64,000 nt of DNA, taken from positions 482,500 through 546,499 of the forward strand of contig NZ_JAGZ01000003.1 of NCBI RefSeq assembly GCF_000526915.1, given 5' to 3'. Source of the DNA: Mycobacterium genavense ATCC 51234. GTDB lineage: Bacteria; Actinomycetota; Actinomycetes; Mycobacteriales; Mycobacteriaceae. Shown here piece after piece: positions 25,341-38,700 of this stretch (its first letter is position 1; every line of letters begins with the position of its first letter). The translations under genes and the position numbers were made by a program. The notes beneath the pieces are model-generated. The model worked only from the letters and a program-made list of their open reading frames with translations, was not told the DNA's origin and made no database searches.

Positions 25341-28300
25341 TCGCCCCGGCCCGCCTGACCCAGCAGCAGATCGACGAGCTGTGCCGGCAAGACCGCGTCG
25401 CCGACATCTTGCCGCTGACCCCGCTGCAGCAGGGGCTGCTCTTCCATGCCAGCACCGCCGGCGGCAATGCCGACGACCTGTACGCGATGCAACTGGACAT
25501 CACCATCACCGGCCCGCTGGACCTGGACCGACTACGTGCGGCCGTGCACACGGTGGTGAACCGCCACCCCAACCTGGCCGCCCGATTCTGTCGGCAGTTC
25601 GACGCGCCGGTCCAGGTCTTGCTTGCCAATCCCAGTGTGCCCTGGCGATATTACGAGTCGGATTCCGAGGAGCGAATTCAGCAGATCTGCGCCGCCGATC
25701 GCAGCGCGGTCTGCGATCTGACCGAACCGCCGGCATTCCGGGTGGTGTTGATCCGCGCCGCAGACGGGGTGCACCGGTGTGTGCTGACCAACCACCACAT
25801 CGTGCTGGACGGCTGGTCACTGCCGATCCTGGCTCAAGAGATATTCGCCGGCTATTTCGGGCAACGACTACCGGTGGCCGGGTCGTACCGCAGGTTCGTC
25901 GCGTGGCTGGCCGAGCAAGACGTCGATGCCGCGCGGGCGGCCTGGCGTCAGGCGCTCGCCGGCTTCGACACCCCCACGCCGGTGGCCCCGCCGGGCCGCG
26001 CCAAGCTCGGGCCCCGCGGCGTCGTTGCCTCGGCGCTGTCGGAGCAGGCGACCCGGGCGCTGGGCGAGCTGGCCCGTGCGCATCACACCACGGTCAACAC
26101 GGTGCTGCAGGCCGGCTGGGCACAACTGTTGGTGTGGCTGACCGGCCAGCACGACGTCGCCTTCGGCACCGCCGTCTCGGGCCGCCCCGCCGAGCTGGCC
26201 GGGTCCGACTCGATGGTCGGTCTGCTGATCAATACCGTGCCGGTGCGAGCCACCTTCACCGCGGCCACCACGACCGCCGACTTGCTCGACCAACTGCACC
26301 GCGCCAACAACCACACCTTCGAACACCAGCACCTGGCTCTCACCGAAATACACCGCGCGGCAGGCCATGACCAACTCTTCGACACCCTGTTCGTCTACGA
26401 GAATTACCGATCGACACGTCCACGGTGCTCGCCGGCGGGCTGGCCATCACCGCGATCACCGCACGCGAGCTCAACCACTACCCGCTGACCCTGCAGGCGA
26501 TGCCCGGCGACGAACTCGGCTTGCGTGTCGAATACGACACCGAGATCTTCGACGCGGACGCCATCGAGGCGTTGCTCGAGCGACTGCGGCGGGTGCTGGC
26601 GGCCATGACAGGCGATGCCACGCAACGGCTTTCCTCGATCCGGCTGCTGGACGACGACGAACTCGCACGCTTCGACGAGATCGGCAACCGCGAGGTGCTG
26701 ACGCGACGTGCTCGGCCGACCCAGTCGGTTCCGGAGCGCTTTGCCGCCCTCGCCGCGCGCCAGCCCGACGCGACGGCGATCACCTGCGACGGCCGGTCGA
26801 TCACGTATCGCGAACTCGACGAGGCCGCCAATCGGATTGCGCAGCTGTTGGCCGGCCACGGCGCCGGACCCGGACAGGTTGTGGCGCTGCTGTTTACCCG
26901 CTCGGCCGAGGCCATTGTCGCGATGCTGGCGGTACTCAAGGCGGGAGCCGCGTACCTGGCGATCGACCCGGCTCATCCCGACACCCGCATCGGGTTCATG
27001 CTCGCCGATACCGCACCCGTTGCCGTCCTGACCACCGCGGCGCTGCGGCCGCGGCTGCGCGGACACGATCTGCGAATCATCGACATCGACGATCCCGCCG
27101 TCGGAACCCAGCCCGCCACCGCGCCGGCGGCGCCGTCGCCGGACGATATCGCCTACCTGATCTACACGTCCGGCACCACCGGTATCCCCAAAGGCGTTGC
27201 GGTCACTCACCGCAACCTGGCTCATTTGGCCGAATCGGCACCCGCTGCACTCCCGGCGACCCAGGTGTGGACGCAGTGTCACTCGTACGGCTTCGATTTC
27301 TCGGTCTGGGAAATCTGGGCGGCCCTGTTCGGCGGAGCGCGCCTGGTGGTGGTACCCGAGGCGGTGACCAGCTCGCCGCAGGACTTCCACGCGCTGCTGT
27401 TGCGGGAGGGCGTCAACGTACTCACCCAAACACCTACTGCCGCTGCAGCATTGACTCCACAAGGGTTGGAGTCGATCGCGGTGCTGCTGGGCGGCGAGGC
27501 CTGCCCCGCCGAGGTGGTGGATCAGTGGGCGCCCGGCCGGGTGGTGATCAACGCCTACGGACCCACCGAAGCCACCGTTTACGCCTCGATGAGCGCACCG
27601 CTGACGCCGGGCACTACCGCCGTGCCGATCGGCGCGCCGGTCTCGACCGCCGCCCTCTTCGTTCTCGACGGCTGGCTGCGCCCGGTACCACCGGGTGTGA
27701 TCGGTGAGTTGTACGTGGCCGGCGCCGGGGTGGCGTGCGGATACCTGCGCCGCCCCGAACTGACCGCATCCAGGTTCGTCGCCTGCCCCTACGGTGAACG
27801 CGGTACCCGGATGTATCGCACCGGCGATCTGGTGCGCTGGCGCTCCGACGGACAACTCGACTACCTGGGCCGGGTCGACGACCAGGTCAAGATCCGCGGC
27901 TACCGCATCGAACTCGGCGAAATCCAAACGGCCCTGGCGAATCTCGACGGCGTCGAGCAGGCGGTCGTCATCACCCGCGAGGACCGCCCCGGCGCCAAAC
28001 GGCTCGTCGGGTACATCACCGGCTCCGCGGACACGGCCGCGCTGCGCAGCGCATTGGTCGAACGGCTGCCGTCCTACCTGGTGCCGGCCGCCCTGGTGGC
28101 CCTGGAGGCACTGCCACTGACACCCAACGGCAAACTCGACAGCCGCGCCCTGCCCGCTCCCGAATACCAAGGCAGCGGCGGCGATTACCGCGCCCCGACC
28201 ACCGCGATCGAGGAGATACTAGCCGGCATCTACGCCCAAGTCCTCGGTGTCGAACAGGTTGGCGTCGACGACTCCTTCTTCGACCTCGGCGGCGATTCCC

Positions 28301-28440
28301 TCTCGGCGATGCGCCTGGTCGCCGCGATCAACTCCGGTCTGGACGCGGGCCTGCAAGTGCATGCCCTGTTCGACGCGCCCACGATCGCCCGGTTGGCACC
28401 GCGCATCCGCACCGACCGCGGCTGGCTGGAGCCGTTGGCG
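25340..28440 (+). pseudogene. NRPS module 5: C, A, T
   Basis: The condensation domain follows an epimerase and has [10 protein letters not shown] (about 25795). A C is missing near 26408 (TACCCG read as TACCG), after which a single frame runs open to the stop at 31867. The adenylation domain (about 26720-28160) is complete, with [11 protein letters not shown] and the code D-F-W-T-L-G-A-V-Y-K. The carrier site [12 protein letters not shown] is near 28280. The code is identical to that read in modules 4, 6 and 7. Confidence 0.82.
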
Positions 28441-31400
28441 GCCGGGAGTCGGCCCGCGGCGGTGCCGTTGTCGTTCGCCCAATCCCGGTTGTGGTTCCTG
28501 GATCAGTTGCAGGGGCCGTCGCCGGTCTACAACATGGCCGTCGCGTTGCGGTTGTCCGGGCCGCTCGATGTCGTTGCATTGGGTGCCACACTCGCCGACG
28601 TGGTCGCCCGCCACGAGAGTTTACGGACGCTGTTCGTGGCAACCGACGGTATCCCCCAGCAGGTGGTGGTGCCGGCGGGGCAAGCCGAATTGGGCTGGCA
28701 GGTCATCGATTCCAGTAGTTGGACTGCGACAATGCGGGCAGCGGCGATCGACGCCGCGACGCGCCACACCTTCGATCTGGCCAACGAGCCGCCGCTTCGT
28801 GCGACGCTCTTCCGCCACGCCGACGACGAGCACGTCCTGATGGGCGTGGTGCACCACATCGCCGCCGACGGCTCGTCGGTCGCGCCACTGGTGCGCGATC
28901 TGGGCGAGACATATGCCGCGCGATGCGCGCGACAAGCACCCGGCTGGACGCCGTTGCCGGTGCAATACGCCGACTACGCGCTATGGCAGCACGCCCAGTT
29001 CGGTCGTCTCGACGACCCGGACAGCCCGATCGCCACCCAGCTGTCCTATTGGGAAGACGCCCTGGTCGGAATGCCCGATCGCGTGCTACTTCCCACCGAT
29101 CGGCCCTACCCCGCGGTGGCAGATCAGCATGGCGCCAGCGTGACCGTGGAGTGGCCGGCCGAGTTGCAGCAGCGGATGCGTGACGTGGCTCGCCGGCACA
29201 ACTCGATCAGCTTCATGGTGGTCCAAACAGCCCTGGCCGCGCTGCTTGCCGCGGTCAGCGCCAGTTCCGATGTGGCCGTGGGCTTCCCGATTGCCGGCCG
29301 TCGCGACGCCGCGCTGGACAAGCTGGTGGGCTTCTTCGTCAACACGCTGGTGCTGCGCGTCCGGGTCGACGGCGATCCCACCGTCGCCGAGCTGCTGGCC
29401 CAGGTCCGGCAGCGCAGCCTGGCCGCGTACGAACACCAGGACGTACCGTTCGAAGTCCTCGTCGAGCGCGTCAACCCCGCCCGCAGCTTGACCCATCACC
29501 CGCTGGTCCAAGTGATGCTGGGCTGGCAGACCCTGCACGGCGACGACCCCGCTACCGCGCTGGCGCTGGGCGATGTCCAGGTCACTCCGCTACCGGTGGT
29601 CACCCGCACGGCGCGAATGGATTTGGCGTTCTCTCTGGTCGAACGATGGACCCGAACCGGCGAGCCCGCCGGAATCTCGGGAACGGTGGAATACCACACC
29701 GACGTCTTCGACGCCGACAGCATCCGGACTTTGGTGCGCTGGCTCACGCGGATGCTGGAGGCCGTCACCGACGACCCCGCCCGCCGGTTCTCCTCGATCC
29801 GGCTGTTGGGCCCGAGCGAACGCGCTCGCCTCGACGAAATGGGCAACCGCGCGGTATTGAGCCGACCCGCAGCGACGGCGCAGTCGGTCCCAGTACTGTT
29901 CGCCGCGCATGCGACGCGGATACCCGAGGCGGTGTCGATCACTTGCGGCGGCCGCTCGTTGACGTATCGCGCACTCGACGAGGCATCGAACCGATTGGCG
30001 CACTTGCTGATTGCCAACGGTGTGCGATCTGGACAGTGCGTGGCGCTGGTGATGGAGCGCTCGGCCGAGGCGATCGTCGCGATGCTGGGCGTGCTCAAGA
30101 CGGGCGCCGCATACCTGGCGATCGACCCGGCGCTGCCCGACGCGCGAATCGGCTTCATGCTCACCGATGCCGCACCCGCTGCCGCGATCACCACCCGGCA
30201 GCTGCTGCACCGCCTCGACGGTCACGACCTCGCGGTGATCAACGGCGACGACCCCGCCGTGGATATCCAGCCCAGCACCGCGCTACCGGCGCCGTCGGCC
30301 GACGATATCGCCTACCTGGTCTACACCTCGGGCACCACCGGTACCCCCAAGGGGGTCGCGGTCACGCACCGTAATCTGGCGCACCTGGCGGAGTCGACGC
30401 CGCGACAGCTACCGGCCGCGCAGGTGTGGACGCAATGCCACTCGTATGCGTTCGACTTCTCGGTGTGGGAGATCTGGGCCGCCCTGCTCGGCGGCGCCCG
30501 GCTGGTGGTGGTGCCCGAGGAGGTGGCCAGCTCAGCGGAAGATTTCCACGCCCTGCTGGTCGCCGAAGGGGTCAATGTGTTGACCCAAACCCCCACTGCC
30601 GTAGCGGCATTGGCGCCACAACGGTTGGACTCGACAGTATTGCTGCTCGGTGGGGAGCCCTGCCCGCCCGAGGTGGTGGCGCAATGGGCGGATAGCCGGG
30701 TGGTGATCAACGCCTACGGCCCGAGCGAGGCCACCGTGTACGCGTCGATGAGCGCGCCGTTGACGCCGGGTATGACCGCGGTACCGATCGGTGCGCCGGT
30801 GGCGACCGCGGCGCTGTTCGTGCTCGATGGATGGTTGCGCCCGGTGCCGATCGGCGTGGTCGGCGAGTTGTACATCGCCGGGGCCGGGGTGGCGTGCGGA
30901 TATTTCGGACAGGCCGAGCTGACCGCGGCACGATTCGTTGCCTGCCCGTTCGGCCGGCCCGGAGCGCACATGTATCGCACCGGTGATTTGGTGCGGTGGC
31001 GCGCCGACGGACAGCTGGACTACCTCGGACGCGCCGACGAGCAGGTCAAGATCCGCGGCTACCGCATCGAACTCGGTGAAATCCGTTCCGCCCTAGCCGC
31101 TTTGGACGGCGTGGAGCAAGCGGTGGTGGTCACCCGCGAAGACCGGCCCGGCGCGGTCCGCTTGGTCGGCTACATCACCGGCACCGCCGACCCGGTTCGG
31201 GTGCGCGCGGCGCTGGCCGAGCATCTCCCGCCGTACATGGTTCCGTCGACGGTGGTGCCGATCGACGCGGTGCCGCTGACGGTGAACGGGAAACTCGACA
31301 CCCGCGCCCTGCCCGCGCCGGACTACCGCGCTGCCGATCGCTACCGCGCTCCGGGCACCGCCACCGAGGAGATCCTGGCCACCATCTACGCCCAGGTGCT

Positions 31401-32930
31401 CGGCGTCGAGCGGGTCGGAGTCGACGACTCCTTCTTCGACCTGGGCGGGGACAGCATCTTGTCCATGCAAGTCGCGGCGCGGGCCCGGGCGGCCGGCGTG
31501 TTGTGCCGTCCGCGTGACATTTTCGTCGAACAAACCGTGGCCCGGCTGGCCCAAGTCGCCGGTGCGGCCGGCGAGCACGCCATCGCCGACGACGGCATCG
31601 GGCCGCTGGTGGCCACCCCGATCATGCGCTGGCTGCTGGACATCGACGGTCCGGTCGAGGATTTCAACCAGGCGAAGGTGATACAGGCGCCCGCCGAAGT
31701 TACCGAGGACGCCGTGGCGGTGGTTCTGCAGGCATTACTGGATCGCCACCCCATGTTGCGGCTGCAGGTCGACACCGATGACGCCGGGGCCGCGTCGCTC
31801 GAGGTGCCCGAGGCCGGGTCGGTGGACGGCCGCGCGTGCCTGGACACCGTCGACGAACTGTCCGAATAGGTGCTGGCCGGGGCACGGGCGCGGCTGAACC
31901 CGTCGACCGGGACGATGCTGAGCGCGGTGTGGGCAAGGTCCACCGGTCAACTGTTGCTGATAATCCACCACCTCGCCGTCGACGCGGTGTCGTGGCGAAT
32001 CTTGTTGGAGGACATCAACATCGCCTGGACACAGCAGCGCAGCGGGCAGCCGGTCGTGTTGCCCGGGGGCGGGACGTCGCTGGCCCGCTGGTCGTGGCTG
32101 CTGGCCGAGCATGCCCGCAGCGCGGAGGTCATCGGGCACGCCGCGGCCTGGACACGCATCGTGGCGATCAAGCCCGCGCTGCCCGCACCGCAACCCGAAC
32201 TCGACACCTACGCCAGTGCCGGACAGATCTCGGTGCAACTAGACGTCGAGACCACCCGCATGCTGCTTGGCGAGGTACCTGCGGCGTTTCACGCCAGCGT
32301 GCAAGACATTCTGTTGATCGCTTTCGGGTTGGCCTGGGCGGAATTCTTGCACGCCGGAGCTGAGCCGATCGGCATCGACGTCGAAGGCCACGGCCGACAC
32401 GAGGAGCTGGCCAACGATGTGGACCTGTCGCGCACCGTGGGCTGGTTCACCACCAAATACCCGGTGGCACTGAGTGTCGGCGGCCTGAACTGGGCGCAGG
32501 TGTGCGCGGGTGATCCGGGACTGGGTGCGCTGATCAAGGACGCTAAAGAGCAACTGCGCGCCTTGCCCGACGGACTGAGTTACGGGCTGCTGCGCTACCT
32601 CAACCCCGACGTGGACCTGACCGGATCGGACCCGGCGATCGGGTTCAACTATCTGGGGCGGCGCGGCTGAGCTGTCCGACGAGCTGTGGCAAGTCAGTCA
32701 GGATGGTCTCTCGATCGCCGCGGCGTCCTCGGCGGTTCCAATGCCGTTGGGGCACACCGTCGAACTCAACGCCAGCACCCTGGACACCGAGATCGGGCCG
32801 CACCTGAACGCCACCTGGACCTGGGCGCCGTCGGCAATCGACGAGCCGCAGATCAGCCGGCTCAGCCAACTGTGGTTCGACGCCCTGGCGGGAATCTGTG
32901 CACACGTCCGACGCGGCGGAGGTGGGCTGA
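28440..32930 (+). pseudogene. NRPS module 6: C, A, T, E interrupted by TAG
   Basis: The condensation domain has [11 protein letters not shown] (about 28850). The adenylation domain has [11 protein letters not shown] and the code D-F-W-T-L-G-A-V-Y-K. The carrier site is [12 protein letters not shown] (about 31435). All three are intact in one frame from 26425. The epimerase is cut by an in-frame TAG at 31867-31869 (ELSE, stop, VLAGARARLNP). It continues in the same frame with a good IHHLAVDAVSW motif, then loses frame near 32660, where a short segment after FNYLGRRG is missing. Confidence 0.83.
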
Positions 32931-35750
32931 CCCCATCCGATATCGTCCCGGCGCGCCTGGACCAGCAGCAGATCGACGAGTTGTGCAAACAGGACCACAT
33001 CGCCGATATCCTGCCTCTCACCCCGCTGCAGCAAGGACTGTTGTTCCACGCCAACACAATCCGCGGCAACAACGACGATGTCTACGCGATGCAACTGGGC
33101 ATCACCATCACCGGACCGCTGAACCCCGACCGGCTGCGCCTGGCCGTGCAAACCGTGGTCGGCCGGTTCTGCCCCCCAATTCGACGAGCCCATCCAGGTC
33201 ATCCCGGCCCACCCGGTGCCGGCCTGGCAATACGTCGAGCTCGGCGACGATGCACAGGCGGTCGAACGGGTGGCCGCCGCCGAACGCGCCGCGGTCTGCG
33301 ATCTGACGCAGCCCCCGGCATTCCGGGTTGCGTTGATCCGCACCGCCAACGACCGCCATCGCCTGTTGCTCACCAATCACCACATCGTGCTCGACGGCTG
33401 GTCGTTGCCGATCCTGGCGCAGGAGATCTTCGCCGGCTATTTCGGGCATCGTCTCCCCGTACCCCCGCCCTACCGCCGCTTCGTGACCTGGCTGGTCGAA
33501 CGCGACATCGCCGCCGCGCGAGAGACTTGGCGAGAGGCGTTCGCCGACTTCGAGATTCCCACGCTGGTGGGCCCGCCCGCGCGAATCGGCTTGGGGCGAC
33601 GCGGCGTACAAACGTCGCGGGTCAGCGAATCGATGACCCAGTCGCTCAGCGACCTGGCCCGCGCGCATCACACCACCCTCAACACCGTGCTGCAGGTGGG
33701 CTGGGCCCGGCTGCTGATGTGGCTGACCGGCCAGCACGACGTCGCCTTCGGCACCGCGGTCTCCGGCCGTCCCACCGAGCTACCCGGCGCCGAGGCGATG
33801 GTGGGCCTGCTGATCAACACCGTCCCGGTGCGCGCCAACTGCACCCCGCTGACCACCACCGCCGACCTGCTCAACCAGCTGCACCGCGCCAACAACCGCA
33901 CCCTCGAACATCAGCACCTGGCGCTGGCCGAGATCCACCGCGTCACGGGCCACGACCAACTGTTCGACACGCTCTTCGTGTTCGAGAACTATCCCGCCGA
34001 TGCCGCCAACCTGGCCGGCGTCGACGGGCTGGCCATCACCGAGATGACCGCGCGCGAATACAACCACTATCCCCTGACGCTGCAAGCCATGCCCGGCAAC
34101 GAACTCGGCCTGCGCGTCGAATACGACACCGACGTCTTCGCCGCGGACAGCATCGAGACCCTGATCCGGCAGCTGCACGACGTGCTGCTGGCCATAACCA
34201 CCGAACCCACCCGCAGGTTGTCGTCGATTCAGCTGTTGGACGCCGACGAGCAGGCCCTGATGGACGAGGTGGGCAACCGGGTGACGCTGGCCCGGCGCGC
34301 GCCGCGCGGGTGTCGATCCCCGAGTTGTTCGCCGAACATGTCCAGCGCGACCCGGACGCGGAGCTGCGGCCGCGCCTGGACGGCTACGACGTCCGGATCG
34401 TCGAAATCGATGACCCCGCCGTGACTGCCCAACCCGCCACCGCACCAGCGGCCCCGTCGCCCGACGACATCGCGTACCTGATCTACACGTCCGGCACCAC
34501 GGGTGTCCCCAAAGGGGTTGCGGTGTCTCATCGCAACCTCGCGCACCTGGCCAGTTTGGCACCCGCGCACCTGCCGCTGGCACAGGTGTGGACGCAATGC
34601 CACTCCTACGGTTTCGACTTCTCGGTGTGGGAGATCTGGGCGGCCCTGCTCGGTGGCGGGCGGCTGGTCGTGGTGCCGGAGTCGGTGACCGCCGCACCGG
34701 AGGACTTCCACCAGCTGATGGCGAGCGAAGGCGTCAACGTCCTGACCCAAACACCTTCGGCCGCAGCGGCATTGGTGCCGAGCCGACTGGACTCGGTGGC
34801 GGTGTTGCTGGGCGGGGAAGCCTGCCCCGCCGACGTCGTGGACCAATGGGCCGACGGCCGCGTGGTGATCAACGCCTACGGCCCCACCGAAGTCACCGTC
34901 TACGCCTCGATGAGCGCGCCCCTGACCGCGGGGTCGGGAGCCGCGCCCATCGGCGGGCCGGTTCCCACCGCGGCACTGTTCGTCCTCGACGACTGGCTGC
35001 GCCCGGTACCCAGCGGGGTAGTCGGTGAGCTGTACGTCGCTGGCGACGGCGTGGCATACGGATACCTGCACCGGGCAGGGTTGACGGCGGCACGGTTCGT
35101 GGCCTGCCCCTTCGGCGAACGCGGCGCCCGGATGTATCGCACCGGCGACCTGGTGCGCTGGCATCCGAATGGGCAGCTGGACTACGTCGGGCGCGCCGAC
35201 GAGCAGGTCAAGATCCGCGGCTACCGCATCGAACTCGGGGAGATCCAAACGGCGCTGGCCAGTTTGACGGCGTCGAACAGGCCGTCGCGGTCACCCGTGA
35301 AGACGGGCCCGGCACCACCCAGGTGATCGGCTATGTCACCGGGACGGCCGACCCGGGCGCGCTACGAAATGCGTTGGCCGACAAGCTCCCCGCCTACATG
35401 ATGCCGCACTCGAGGCCTTGCCGCTGACCACAAACGGCAAACTCGATGTCCGCGCGCTGCCCGCGCCGGAATTCCGCGCGGGCGACGACTACCGCTCCCC
35501 CGCCAGCGCCGTTGAAGAAATCCTGGCCGGCATCTACACCCAGGTCCTGGGAGTCGACCAGGTCGGCGCCGATGACTCCTTCTTCGACCTGGGCGGCGAC
35601 TCCCTGTCGGCGATGCGTCTGATCACCGCGATCAATTCCGCTCTCGACGCCGACCTGGAAGTACACACCCTGTTCGACGCACCCACCGTCGCCCAGCTGG
35701 CGCCCCGCATCGGCACGGCCGGCCGGCGCGAGCCGCTGACCGCAGGCGAG
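32930..35750 (+). pseudogene. NRPS module 7: C, A (large deletion), T
   Basis: The condensation domain is damaged near 33165, where about seven residues (HPNLAAR in sister modules) are missing and the frame shifts in a C run; [10 protein letters not shown] survives. The adenylation domain joins RDPDA directly to [11 protein letters not shown], so about 95 residues holding the A1 and A2 core motifs are gone. Further on it loses a G near 35266 and about 20 bases near 35405. The rest of the A domain ([11 protein letters not shown], code D-F-W-T-L-G-A-V-Y-K) and the carrier site [11 protein letters not shown] remain. Confidence 0.8.
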
Positions 35751-38700
35751 CGACCGGCACTGACCCCGCTGTCGTTTGCGCAATCCCGATTGTGGTTCCT
35801 CTACCGGTTCGAGGGCGGGGTGGCGACCTACAACATGCCGACCGCGTTCCGGATCGCCGGGGCTTTGGACATCGAGGCACTGGACGCGGCCCTCGACGAC
35901 GTCATCGCCCGCCACGAGGCGTTGCGCACCGTCTTCGTCGAGATCGACGGTGTGCCATACCAGGAGGTGTTGCCGGCCGCGCCGGGCATGTGGCGGCGCG
36001 GCCGGGAGGCGGTGCTACCGTTGGCGCGCCACCACATGGTCGCCGAGATGGTGGCACTGGTGAAATACCGGTTCGATCTGTCGGCCGAGATCCCGATTCG
36101 TGCGCAGATCTACTCGGTGTCGGCCGAGGAGCACTACGTCGGGATTGTGGTGCACCACATCGCCTTTGACGGATGGTCGCTGGCGCCGATGGCCAGGGAC
36201 ATCGGCGAGGCTTATCGGAATCGACGGCGCGACCGGGACCCGCAGCAGGCTCCGTTGGCGATACAGTACGTCGACTACACGCTGTGGCAGCGCAAGCAAT
36301 TCGGTGAGCTGGCCGACGCCGACAGCCCGATCGCCGCCCAGCTGGCGTACTGGGAGCACGCCCTGGCCGGAATGCCCGAGCGGTTGCAGCTGCCCACCGA
36401 TCCGCCCTACCCGCTGGTCGCCGACTACCGCGGCTCCAACATGGCATTGCAGTGGCCCGCCGAGCTGCAACAGCGCATCCGCGACATCGCCCGCGAACAC
36501 AACGCGACCAGCTTCATGGTGATCCAGGCCGCCCTGGCGGTGTTGCTCTCGGCCGTCAGCGCGAGTTCCGATGTGGCGGTGGGCTTCCCGATCGCCAAGC
36601 GCCGCGACCCCGCCCTCGACGAGCTGGTCGACTTCTTCGTCAACACCCTGGTGCTGCGCGTCGAGGTGGCCGGGGATCCCACCTATGCCGAGCTGCTGGG
36701 CCACGTCCGCCGGCGCAGCCTGGCCGCTTACGAACATCAAGATGCTGGCCTGGCAGAGCGCCCCCGGGCACCAGGCCAATCCCGCCGCCGGGCTGGAACT
36801 GGAGGATCTGCGGGTCACCCAACTGCCGATGGACACCCAAACTGCCCGAATGGATTTGGTGTTCCACCTGGCCGAGCACTGGGGCGACACCGGTGAACCC
36901 GCCGGAATCGGCGGCACGGTCGAGTATCGCACCGACGTGTTCGACACGGACACCATCAGCGCACTGATCGAGCGGCTGCGGCGGGTGCTGGTGACCATGA
37001 CCGCCGACCCGGCAGCTGTCGTCGACCGATCTGCTCGAGCCCGACGAGTATGCGCGGCTGGACCATTGGGGGAACCGTGCGGTATTGAGCCGGGCCGCAG
37101 TCGAAGCCGCGTCGATTCCCGCGCGGTGGGCCGAACAAGTGGCACGCAAGCCCGGGGCGCTGGCGGTGACGTTCGCGGGTCTGTCCATGACCTATCGCGA
37201 GCTCGAGGACGACGCGAACCGGTTGGCTCACCTGCTGACCGCGCACGGGGCAGGGCCGGGACAGACTGTGGCGCTGCTGTTTACCCGTTCCACCGAGGCG
37301 ATCATCGCGATCCTGGCGGTGCTGAAAACCGGCGCGGCCTACCTGGCGATCGACCCAGCCCACCCCGACTCCCGGATCTGGTTCATGATTGCCGACGCCA
37401 AGCCGGTCACCGCGGTCACCACCGCCGCGCTGTCCGACCGGCTCGACGGGCACGACCTGACGATCGTCACGATCGACGACCCGCGCATCGCCGCATACCC
37501 CAGCACCGCCCTGCCGATGCCGGCCCCCGACGACCTGGCCTACATCATCTACACATCGGGCACCACCGGTGCTCCCAAGGGTGTCGCGGTCCCACACCAC
37601 AACGTCACCCGGCTGCTGCACTCGCTGCAGGGCGAGCTGGAGATGAAACAGGCCTGGAGGCAATGCCATTCGCTGGCGTTCGACTTCTCGGTGTGGGAGA
37701 TCTGGGGCCCGCTGCTGCACGGCGGACGGCTGGTGGTGGTGCCCGAATCGGTGGCCCGCTCGCCCGAAAACTTCCACGCGCTACTGGCCGCCGAACGCGT
37801 CGGCGTACTCAGCCGCACCCCGACGGCGTTCTATGCGCTGCAAACCGCCGATTCGCTGCAGCCCGGGCTCGCCAGGCGGCTGGAGCTACCGACGGTGATG
37901 TTCGGTGGTGAAGCCCTTGAGCCGCAACGGCTTCGAAGTTGGCTGCAACGTCATCCGGGCATGCCACGTTTGGTCAATATGTACGGCATCACCGAGACGA
38001 CCGTGCACGCCTCCTTCCGCGAGCTCGTCGACGGCGACGTCGACAGCGCGGTCAGCCCCATCGGCGGCCCGTTGTGGCATCTGGCGTTCTTCGTGCTGGA
38101 CAACTGGTTACGGCAGGTGCCGGCCGGGGTGGTCGGCGAGTTGTACGTGGCCGGTGCCGGGCTGGCCGACGGATATGTGCGCCGGCCCGGGCTGACCGCG
38201 TCGCGGTTTTTGGCCTGCCCGTTCGTCACTGCCGACGCGCCGCCGACCAGGATGTACCGCACCGGCGATCTGGTGTGCTGGGGCGCCGACGGGCAGCTGC
38301 GCTACGTCGGGCGCGCCGACGAGCAGGTCAAGATGCGCGGCTACCGCATCGAACTCGGCGAAATCGACAGCGCCCTGCTGGATTGCCCGCAGGTCACCCA
38401 GGCCGTCACCACCGTGCACCACAGCGATGTCGGCGAGAACCTCGTCGCCTACCTCACGCTGCGGCGCACCAGCACCGCCGACCACGACGCCGAGATCGTC
38501 GGACAGTGGCAAGGCGTGTACGACGAGTTGTACGACGGTCAAGACGCCGTCTCGCAATTCGGCATGGACTTCCGCGGCTGGAACAGCAGCTACACCGGAG
38601 CACCCATCCCGCTCGAGGAGATGTTCGAGTGGCGGGCGGCCACGGTGCATCGGATCATGGCGCTGCGACCCCGCCGCGTCCTGGAGATCGGCGCCGGTTC

